From: Bathymodiolus brooksi
Taxonomy: Eukaryota; Mollusca; Bivalvia; Mytilida; Modiolidae
Assembly (NCBI GenBank): GCA_963680875.1
Contig: OY804588.1
Location: forward strand, 75,106,829-75,170,828
Reading direction: 5' to 3'
Length of the DNA: 64,000 nucleotides
Part shown: piece after piece, positions 49,401 to 61,163 of the stretch
How the letters are laid out: the number at the start of each line of letters is the position of its first letter
Position numbering within the stretch: the first letter of the stretch is position 1
Position numbers and translations under genes: made by a program
The notes under the pieces: generated by a model
Database searches by the model: none
What the model was told of the DNA's origin: nothing
Seen by the model: the letters and a program-made list of their open reading frames with translations, nothing else

Positions 49401-52400
49401 ATCTATGTTATGAAGGACTTGGAAGGTTAGTTGTCCTATACTTTGTTATCTATGTTATAGAGGACTAGGAAGGTTAGTTGTCCTATACTTTGTTATCTAT
49501 GTTATAGAGGACTTTGAGGGTTAGTTGTCCTATACTTTGTTATCGATGTTATAGAGGACTTGGAAGGTTAGTTGTCCTATACTTTGTTATTTATGTTATA
49601 GAGGACTTCGAGGGTTAGCTGTCCTATACTTTGTTATCTATGTTATAGAGTAATTGGAAGGATTGTTGTATTATACTTTGTTATCTATGTAATAGAGGAC
49701 TTGGAAGGATAGTTGTGCTATAATTTGTTATCTGTGTTATAGAGTAATTGGAAGGATTGTTGTGATATACGTTGTTATCTATGTAATAGAGGACTTGGAA
49801 GGATAATTGTGCTATGCTTTGTTATCGATGTTATAGAGGACTTGGAGGGTTAGTTGTCCTATACTTTGTTATCTATGTAATAAAGGACTTGGAAGGTTAG
49901 TTGTCCTACACTTTGTTATCTATGTTGTAGAGGATTAGGAGGGTTAGTTGTGCTATATTTTGTTATCGATGTTATAGAGGACTTGGAAGGTTAGTTGTCC
50001 TATATTTTTCTATCTATGTTATTGAGAACCTGGAAGGTTAGTTGTCCTATATTTTGTTACCTATGTTATAGAGGACTTGGAAGGTTAGTTTTCCTATACT
50101 TTGCTATCGATGTTATAGAGAACTTGGAAGGATTGTTGTACTATACCTTGTTATCGATGTCTTAGAGGACTTGGAAGGATTGTTGTCCTATACTTTGTTA
50201 TCTATCTTATTGAGGACTTGGAAGGTTAGTTGTCCTATATTTTGTTATTGATCTTATAGAGGACTTGGAGGGTTAGTTGTCCTATATTTTGTTTTCGATG
50301 CTATAGAGGACTTGGAAGGTTAGTTGTCCTATGCTTTTCTATCTATGTTATTGTGAACTTGGAAGGTTAGTTGTCCTATACTTTTCTATCTATGTTATAG
50401 AGAACTTGGAAGGTTAGTTGTCCTATACCTTGTTATATATGTTATAGAGGACTTGGAGGGTTAGTTGTCCTATATTTTGTTATCGATGTTATAGAGGACT
50501 TGGAAGGTTAATTGTCCTATACTTTTTTATCTATTTTATAGAGAACTTGGAAGGTTAGTTGTCCTATACTTTTTTATCTATGTTATAGAGAACTTGGAAG
50601 GATTGTTGTGCTATACCTTGTTATCGATGTTATAGAGGACTTGGAAGGATTGTTGTCCTATTCGATGTTATAGAGGACTTGGAAGGATTGTTGTCCTATA
50701 CTTTATTATCGATGTTATAGAGGATTTGGAAGGATTGTTGCCGTATACTTTGCTATCAATGTTATAGGGGACTTGGAGGGTTAGTTGTCCTATGCGTTGT
50801 TTTCTATGCTATAGAGGAATTGAAAGGATTGTTGTCCTACACTTTGTTATCTATGTTATGAAGGACTTGGAAGGTTAGTTGTCCTATACTTTGTTATCTA
50901 TGTTATAGAGGACTAGGAAGGTTAGTTGTCCTATACTTTGTTATCTATGTTATAGAGGACTTGGAAGATTAGTTGTCCTATACTTTGTTATCTATGTTAT
51001 AGAGGACTTTGAGGGTTAGTTGTCCTATACTTTGTTATCGATGTTATAGAGGACTTGGAGGGTTAGTTGTCCTATGCTTTTCTATCTATGTTATAGTGAA
51101 CTTGGAAGGTTAGTTGTCCTATATTTTGTTATTTATGTTATAGAGGACTTGGAGGGTTACTTGTCCTATATTTTGTTATCGATGTTATAGAGGACTTGGA
51201 AGGTTAGTTGTCCTATACTTTGTTATTTATGTTATAGAGGACTTGGAGGGTTAGCTGTCCTATACTTTGTTATCTATGTTATAGAGTAATTGGAAGGATT
51301 GTTGTATTATACTTTGTTATCTATGTAATAGAGGACTTGGAAGGATAGTTGTGCTATAATTTGTTATCTGTGTTATAGAGTAATTGGAAGGATTGTTGTG
51401 ATATACGTTGTTATCTATGTAATAGAGGACTTGGAAGGATAATTGTGCTATGCTTTGTTATCGATGTTATAGAGGACTTGGAGGGTTAGTTGTCCTATAC
51501 TTTGTTATCTATGTAATAGAGGACTTGGAAGGATAGTTGTGCTATAATTTGCTATCTGTGTTATAGAGGACTTGGAAGGTTAGTTGTCGTATACCTTTTT
51601 ATCTATGTTATAGAGAACTTGGAAGGTTAGTGGTCTTATATTTTGTTATTTATGTTATAGAGGATTTGGAGGGTTAGTTGTCCTATATTTTGTTATCGAT
51701 GTTATAGAGGACTTGGAAATTTAGTTGTCCTATACTTTGTTATCTATGTTATAGAGGACTTGGAAGGATAATTGTCCTATGCTTTGTTATCGATGTTATA
51801 GAGGACTTAGAGGGTTACTTGTCCTATACTTTTCTATCTATGTTATAGAGAACTTGGAAGGTTAGTTGTCCTAAAATGTTCTATCTATGTTATACAGAAC
51901 TTGGAAGGTTAATTGTCCTATATTTTGTTATCTATGTAATAGAGGTCTTGGAGGGTTAGTTGCCCTATACTTTGCTATCTATGTTATAGAGAACTTGGAA
52001 GGTTAGTTGTTCTATACTTTTCTATCTATGTTATAGAGAACTTGGAAGGTTAGTTGTCCTATACTTTGTTATATATGTTATAGAGGACTTGGAGGGTTAG
52101 TTGTCCTATATTTTGTTATCGATGTTATAGAGGACTTGGAATGTTAATTGTCCTATACTTTTCTATCTATGTTATAGAGATCTTGGAAGGTTAGTTGTCC
52201 TATACTTTGTTATCTATGTTATAGAGGACTGGGAGGGTTAGTTGTCTTATACTTTGTTATCTATGTTATATAGGACTTGGAAGGATTGTTGTACTATACC
52301 TTGTTATCGATGTCTTAGAGGACTTGGAAGGATTGTTGCCCTATACTTTGCTATCTATCTTATAGAGAACTTGGAAGGTTAGTTGTTCTATACTTTTCTA

Positions 52401-55400
52401 TCTATGTTATAGAGAACTTGGAAGGTTAGTTGTCCTATACTTTGTTAATTATGTTATAGAGGACTTGGAAGGTTAGTTGTCCTACACTTTGTTATCTATG
52501 TTGTAGAGTATTTGGAGGGTTAGTTGTGCTATATTTTGTTATCGATGTTATAGAGGACTTGGAAGGTTAGTTGTCCTATATTTTTCTATCTATGTTATTG
52601 AGAACCTGGAAGGTTAGTTGTCCTATATTTTGTTACCTATGTTATAGAGGACTTGGAAGGTTAGTTTTCCTATACTTTGCTATCGATGTTATAGAGAACT
52701 TGGAAGGATTGTTGTACTATACCTTGTTATCGATGTCTTAGAGGACTTGGAAGGATTGTTGTCCTATACTTTGTTATCTATCTTATTGAGGACTTGGAAG
52801 GTTAGTTGTCCTATATTTTGTTATTGATCTTATAGAGGACTTGGAGGGTTAGTTGTCCTATATTTTGTTTTCGATGCTATAGAGGACTTGGAAGGTTAGT
52901 TGTCCTATGCTTTTCTATCTATGTTATAGTGAACTTGGAAGGTTAGTTGTCCTATACTTTTCTATCTATGTTATAGAGAACTTGGAAGGTTAGTTGTCCT
53001 ATACTTTGTTATATATGTTATAGAGGACTTGGAGGGTTAGTTGTCCTATATTTTGTTATCGATGTTATAGAGGACTTGGAAGGTTAATTGTCCTATACTT
53101 TTTTATCTATTTTATAGAGAACTTGGAAGGTTAATTGTCCCTATACTTTTTTATCTATGTTATAGAGAACTTGGAAGGATTGTTGTGCTATACCTTGTTA
53201 TCGATGTTATAGAGTACTTGGAAGGATTGTTGTCCTATACTTTGTTATCTATCTTATTGATGACTTGGAAGGTTAGTTGTCTTATACTTTGTTATCGATG
53301 TTATAGAGGACTTGGAAGGATTGTTGTCCTATACTTTATTATCGATGTTATAGAGGATTTGGAAGGATTGTTGCCGTATACTTTGCTATCAATGTTATAG
53401 AGGACTTGGAGGGTTAGTTGTCCTATGCGTTGTTTTCTAAGCTATAGAGGAATTGAAAGGATTGTTGTCCTACACTTTGTTATCTATGTTATGAAGGACT
53501 TGGAAGGTTAGTTGTCCTATACTTTGTTATCTATGTTATAGAGGACTAGGAAGGTTAGTTGTCCTATACTTTGTTATCTATGTTATAGAGGACTTGGAAG
53601 ATTAGTTGTCCTATACTTTGTTATCTATGTTATAGAGGACTTTGAGGGTTAGTTGTCCTATACTTTGTTATCTATGTTATAGAGGACTTGGAGGGTTAGT
53701 TGTCCTATGCTTTTCTATCTATGTTATAGTGAACTTGGAAGGTTAGTTGTCCTATATTTTGTTATTTATGTTATAGAGGACTTGGAGGGTTACTTGTCCT
53801 ATATTTTGTTATCGATGTTATAGAGGACTTGGAAGGTTAGTTGTCCTATACTTTGTTATTTATGTTATAGAGGACTTGGAGGGTTAGCTGTCCTATACTT
53901 TGTTATCTATGTTATAGAGTAATTGGAAGGATTGTTGTATTATACTTTGTTATCTATGTAATAGAGGACTTGGAAGGATAGTTGTGCTATAATTTGTTAT
54001 CTGTGTTATAGAGTAATTGGAAGGATTGTTGTGATATACGTTGTTATCTATGTAATAGAGGACTTGGAAGGATAATTGTGCTATGCTTTGTTATCGATGT
54101 TATAGAGGACTTGGAGGGTTAGTTGTCCTATACTTTGTTATCTATGTAATAGAGGACTTGGAAGGATAGTTGTGCTATAATTTGCTATCTGTGTTATAGA
54201 GGACTTGGAAGGTTAGTTGTCGTATACTTTTTTATCTATGTTATAGAGAACTTGGAAGGTTAGTGGTCTTATATTTTGTTATTTATGTTATAGAGGACTT
54301 GGAGGGATAGTTGTCCTATATTTTGTTATCGATGTTATAGAGGACTTGGAAAGTTAGTTGTCCTATACTTTGTTACCGATGTTATAGAGGACTTGGAAGG
54401 ATAATTGTCCTATGCTTTGTTATCGATGTTATAGAGGACTTAGAGGGTTACTTGTCCTATACTTTTCTATCTATGTTATAGAGAACTTGGAAGGTTAGTT
54501 GTCCTAAAATTTTCTATCTATGTTATGCAGAACTTGGAAGGTTAATTGTCCTATATTTTGTTATCTATGTAATAGAGGTCTTGGAGGGTTAGTTGCCCTA
54601 TACTTTGCTATCTATGTTATAGAGAACTTGGAAGGTTAGTTGTTCTATACTTTTCTATCTATGTTATAGAGAACTTGGAAGGTTAGTTGTCCTATACTTT
54701 GTTATATATGTTATAGAGGACTTGGAGGGTTAGTTGTCCTATATTTTGTTATCGATGTTATAGAGGACTTGGAATGTTAATTGTCCTATACTTTTCTATC
54801 TATGTTATAGAGAACTTGGAAGGTTAGTTGTCCTATACTTTGTTATCTATGTTATAGAGGACTGGGAGGGTTAGTTGTCTTATACTTTGTTATCTATGTT
54901 ATATAGGACTTGGAAGGAATGTTGTACTATACCTTGTTATCGATGTCTTAGAGGACTTGGAAGGATTGTTGCCCTATACTTTGCTATCTATGTTATAGAG
55001 AACTTGGAAGGTTAGTTGTTCTATACTTTTCTATCTATGTTATAGAGAACTTGGAAGGTTAGTTGTCCTATACTTTGTTATATATGTTATAGAGGACTTG
55101 GAGGGTTAGTTGTCCTATATTTTGTTATCGATGTTATAGAGGACTTGGAATGTTAATTGTCCTATACTTTTCTATCTATGTTATAGAGAACTTGGAAGGT
55201 TAGTTGTCCTATACTTTGTTATCTATGTTATAGAGGACTTGGAGGGTTAGTTGTCCTATATTTTGTTTTCGATGCTATAGAGGACTTGGAAGGTTAGTTG
55301 CCCTATACTTTGCTATCTATGTTATAGAGAACTTGGAAGGTTAGTTGTTCTATACTTTTCTATCTATGTTATAGAGAACTTGGAAGGTTAGTTGTCCTAT

Positions 55401-58400
55401 ACTTTGTTATATATGTTATAGAGGACTTGGAGGGTTAGTTGTCCTATATTTTGTTATCGATGTTATAGAGGACTTGGAATGTTAATTGTCCTATACTTTT
55501 CTATCTATGTTATAGAGAACTTGGAAGGTTAGTTGTCCTATACTTTGTTATCTATGTTATAGAGGACTGGGAGGGTTAGTTGTCTTATACTTTGTTATCT
55601 ATGTTATATAGGACTTGGAAGGATTGTTGTACTATACCTTGTTATCGATGTCTTAGAGGACTTGGAAGGATTGTTGCCCTATACTTTGCTATCTATGTTA
55701 TAGAGAACTTGGAAGGTTAGTTGTTCTATACTTTTCTATCTATGTTATAGAGAACTTGGAAGGTTAGTTGTCCTATACTTTGTTATCTATGTTATAGAGG
55801 ACTTGGAAGGTTAGTTGTCCTACACTTTGTTATCTATGTTGTAGAGGATTTGGAGGGTTAGTTGTGCTATATTTTGTTACCTATGTTATAGAGGACTTGG
55901 AAGGTTAGTTTTCCTATACTTTGCTATCGATGTTATAGAGAACTTGGAAGGATTGTTGTACTATACCTTGTTATCGATGTCTTAGAGGACTTGGAAGGAT
56001 TGTTGTCCTATACTTTGTTATCTATCTTATTGAGGACTTGGAAGGTTAGTTGTCCTATATTTTGTTATTGATCTTATAGAGGACCTGGAGGGTTAGTTGT
56101 CCTATATTTTGTTTTCGATGCTATAGAGGACTTGGAAGGTTAGTTTTCCTATGCTTTTCTAACTATGTTATAGTGAACTTGGAAGGTTAGTTGTCCTATA
56201 CTTTTCTATCTATGTTATAGAGAACTTGGAAGGTTAGTTGTCCTATACTTTGTTATATATGTTATAGAGGACTTGGAGGGTTAGTTGTCCTATATTTTGT
56301 TATCGATGTTATAGAGGACTTGGAAGGTTAATTGTCCTATACTTTTTTATCTATTTTATAGAGAACTTGGAAGGTTAGTTGTCCTATACTTTTTTATCTA
56401 TGTTATAGAGAACTTGGAAGGATTGTTGTGCTATACCTTGTTATCGATGTTATAGAGGACTTGGAAGGATTGTTGTCCTATACGATGTTATAGAGGACTT
56501 GGAAGGATTGTTGTCCTATACTTTATTATCGATGTTATAGAGGATTTGGAAGGATTGTTGCCGTATACTTTGCTATCTATCTTATAGAGAACTTGGAAGG
56601 TTAGTTGTCCTATACTTTGTTATCTATGTTATAGAGGACTTGGAGGGTTAGTTGTCCTATATTTTGTTTTCGATGCTATAGAGGACTTGGAAGGTTAGTT
56701 GCCCTATACTTTGCTATCTATGTTATAGAGAACTTGGAAGGTTAGTTGTTCTATACTTTTCTATCTATGTTATAGAGAACTTGGAAGGTTAGTTGTCCTA
56801 TACTTTGTTATATATGTTATAGAGGACTTGGAGGGTTAGTTGTCCTATATTTTGTTATCGATGTTATAGAGGACTTGGAATGTTAATTGTCCTATACTTT
56901 TCTATCTATGTTATTGAGAACTTGGAAGGTTAGTTGTCTTATACTTTGTTATCTATGTTATATAGGACTTGGAAGGATTGTTGTACTATACCTTGTTATC
57001 GATGTCTTAGAGGACTTGGAAGGATTGTTGCCCTATACTTTGCTATCTATGTTATAGAGAACTTGGAAGGTTAGTTGTTCTATACTTTTCTATCTATGTT
57101 ATAGAGAACTTGGAAGGTTAGTTGTCCTATACTTTGTTATCTATGTTATAGAGGACTTGGAAGGTTAGTTGTCCTACACTTTGTTATCTATGTTGTAGAG
57201 GATTTGGAGGGTTAGTTGTGCTATATTTTGTTATCGATGTTATAGAGGACTTGGAAGGTTAGTTGTCCTATATTTTTCTATCTATGTTATTGAGAACCTG
57301 GAAGGTTAGTTGTCCTATATTTTGTTACCTATGTTATAGAGGACTTGGAAGGTTAGTTTTCCTATACTTTGCTATCGATGTTATAGAGAACTTGGAAGGA
57401 TTGTTGTACTATACCTTGTTATCGATGTCTTAGAGGACTTGGAAGGATTGTTGCCCTATACTTTGCTATCGATGCTATAGAGGACTTGGAAGGTTAGTTG
57501 TCCTATGCTTTTCTATCTATGTTATAGTGAACTTGGAAGGTTAGTTGTCCTATACTTTTCTATCTATGTTATAGAGAACTTGGAAGGTTAGTTGTCCTAT
57601 ACTTTGTTATATATGTTATAGAGGACTTGGAGGGTTAGTTGTCCTATATTTTGTTATCGATGTTATAGAGGACTTGGAAGGTTAATTGTCCTATACTTTT
57701 TTATCTATTTTATAGAGAACTTGGAAGGTTAGTTGTCCTATACTTTTTTATCTATGTTATAGAGAACTTGGAAGGATTGTTGTGCTATACCTTGTTATCG
57801 ATGTTATAGAGGACTTGGAAGGATTGTTGTCCTATACGATGTTATAGAGGACTTGGAAGGATTGTTGTCCTATACTTTATTATCGATGTTATAGAGGATT
57901 TGGAAGGATTGTTGCCGTATACTTTGCTATCAATGTTATAGAGGACTTGGAGGGTTAGTTGTCCTATGCGTTGTTTTCTATGCTATAGAGGAATTGAAAG
58001 GATTGTTGTCCTACACTTTGTTATCTATGTTATGAAGGACTTGGAAGGTTAGTTGTCCTATACTTTGTTATCTATGTTATAGAGGACTAGGAAGGTTAGT
58101 TGTCCTATACTTTGTTATCTATGTTATAGAGGACTTTGAGGGTTAGTTGTCCTATACTTTGTTATCGATGTTATAGAGGACTTGGAGGGTTAGTTGTCCT
58201 ATGCTTTTCTATCTATGTTATAGTGAACTTGGAAGGTTAGTTGTCCTATATTTTCTTATTTATGTTATAGAGGACTTGGAGGGTTACTTGTCCTATATTT
58301 TGTTATCGATGTTATAGAGGACTTGGAAGGTTAGTTGTCCTATACTTTGTTATTTATGTTATAGAGGACTTCGAGGGTTAGCTGTCCTATACTTTGTTAT

Positions 58401-61163
58401 CTATGTTATAGAGTAATTGGAAGGATTGTTGTATTATACTTTGTTATCTATGTAATAGAGGACTTGGAAGGATAGTTGTGCTATAATTTGTTATCTGTGT
58501 TATAGAGTAATTGGAAGGATTGTTGTGATATACGTTGTTATCTATGTAATAGAGGACTTGGAAGGATAATTGTGCTATGCTTTGTTATCGATGTTATAGA
58601 GGACTTGGAGGGTTAGTTGTCCTATACTTTGTTATCTATGTAATAGAGGACTTGGAAGGTTAGTTGTCCTACACTTTGTTATCTATGTTGTAGAGGATTA
58701 GGAGGGTTAGTTGTGCTATATTTTGTTATTGATGTTATAGAGGACTTGGAAGGTTAGTTGTCCTATATTTTTCTATCTATGTTATTGAGAACCTGGAAGG
58801 TTAGTTGTCCTATATTTTGTTACCTATGTTATAGAGGACTTGGAAGGTTAGTTTTCCTATACTTTGCTATCGATGTTATAGAGAACTTGGAAGAATTGTT
58901 GTACTATACCTTGTTATCGATGTCTTAGAGGACTTGGAAGGATTGTTGTCCTATACTTTGTTATCTATCTTATTGAGGACTTGGAAGGTTAGTTGTCCTA
59001 TATTTTGTTATTGATCTTATAGAGGACTTGGAGGGTTAGTTGTCCTATATTTTGTTTTCGATGCTATAGAGGACTTGGAAGGTTAGTTGTCCTATGCTTT
59101 TCTATCTATGTTATAGTGAACTTGGAAGTTTAGTTGTCCTATACTTTTCTATCTATGTTATAGAGAACTTGGAAGGTTAGTTGTCCTATACTTTGTTATA
59201 TATGTTATAGAGGACTTGGAGGGTTAGTTGTCCTATATTTTGTTATCGATGTTATAGAGGACTTGGAAGGTTAATTGTCCTATACTTTTTTATCTATTTT
59301 ATAGAGAACTTGGAAGGTTAGTTGTCCTATACTTTTTTATCTATGTTATAGAGAACTTGGAAGGATTGTTGTGCTATACCTTGTTATCGATGTTATAGAG
59401 GACTTGGAAGGATTGTTGTCCTATTCGATGTTATAGAGGACTTGGAAGGATTGTTGTCCTATACTTTATTATCGATGTTATAGAGGATTTGGAAGGATTG
59501 TTGCCGTATACTTTGCTATCAATGTTATAGGGGACTTGGAGGGTTAGTTGTCCTATGCGTTGTTTTCTATGCTATAGAGGAATTGAAAGGATTGTTGTCC
59601 TACACTTTGTTATCTATGTTATGAAGGACTTGGAAGGTTAGTTGTCCTATACTTTGTTATCTATGTTATAGAGGACTAGGAAGGTTAGTTGTCCTATACT
59701 TTGTTATCTATGTTATAGAGGACTTTGAGGGTTAGTTGTCCTATACTTTGTTATCGATGTTATAGAGGACTTGGAAGGTTAGTTGTCCTATACTTTGTTA
59801 TTTATGTTATAGAGGACTTCGAGGGTTAGCTGTCCTATACTTTGTTATCTATGTTATAGAGTAATTGGAAGGATTGTTGTATTATACTTTGTTATCTATG
59901 TAATAGAGGACTTGGAAGGATAGTTGTGCTATAATTTGTTATCTGTGTTATAGAGTAATTGGAAGGATTGTTGTGATATACGTTGTTATCTATGTAATAG
60001 AGGACTTGGAAGGATAATTGTGCTATGCTTTGTTATCGATGTTATAGAGGACTTGGAGGGTTAGTTGTCCTATACTTTGTTATCTATGTAATAAAGGACT
60101 TGGAAGGTTAGTTGTCCTACACTTTGTTATCTATGTTGTAGAGGATTAGGAGGGTTAGTTGTGCTATATTTTGTTATCGATGTTATAGAGGACTTGGAAG
60201 GTTAGTTGTCCTATATTTTTCTATCTATGTTATTGAGAACCTGGAAGGTTAGTTGTCCTATATTTTGTTACCTATGTTATAGAGGACTTGGAAGGTTAGT
60301 TTTCCTATACTTTGCTATCGATGTTATAGAGAACTTGGAAGGATTGTTGTACTATACCTTGTTATCGATGTCTTAGAGGACTTGGAAGGATTGTTGTCCT
60401 ATACTTTGTTATCTATCTTATTGAGGACTTGGAAGGTTAGTTGTCCTATATTTTGTTATTGATCTTATAGAGGACTTGGAGGGTTAGTTGTCCTATATTT
60501 TGTTTTCGATGCTATAGAGGACTTGGAAGGTTAGTTGTCCTATGCTTTTCTATCTATGTTATTGTGAACTTGGAAGGTTAGTTGTCCTATACTTTTCTAT
60601 CTATGTTATAGAGAACTTGGAAGGTTAGTTGTCCTATACCTTGTTATATATGTTATAGAGGACTTGGAGGGTTAGTTGTCCTATATTTTGTTATCGATGT
60701 TATAGAGGACTTGGAAGGTTAATTGTCCTATACTTTTTTATCTATTTTATAGAGAACTTGGAAGGTTAGTTGTCCTATACTTTTTTATCTATGTTATAGA
60801 GAACTTGGAAGGATTGTTGTGCTATACCTTGTTATCGATGTTATAGAGGACTTGGAAGGATTGTTGTCCTATTCGATGTTATAGAGGACTTGGAAGGATT
60901 GTTGTCCTATACTTTATTATCGATGTTATAGAGGATTTGGAAGGATTGTTGCCGTATACTTTGCTATCAATGTTATAGGGGACTTGGAGGGTTAGTTGTC
61001 CTATGCGTTGTTTTCTATGCTATAGAGGAATTGAAAGGATTGTTGTCCTACACTTTGTTATCTATGTTATGAAGGACTTGGAAGGTTAGTTGTCCTATAC
61101 TTTGTTATCTATGTTATAGAGGACTAGGAAGGTTAGTTGTCCTATACTTTGTTATCTATGTTA
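40452..61163 (+). repeat. 10,211-bp tandem duplication inside the satellite
   Basis: Sequence from 40452 to about 50952 matches 50663 to about 61163 at a constant offset of 10,211 bp at every point checked (40621/50832, 41041/51252, 46261/56472, 49201/59412, 50641/60852). Rare markers are shared, including an extra C in TTAATTGTCCCTATAC (42924 and 53135) and TTTTCTAAGCTATAG (43223 and 53434). I noticed only two substitutions (about 40554/50765 and 48918/59129). The length is not a multiple of 47 because it includes short units. Confidence 0.88.
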
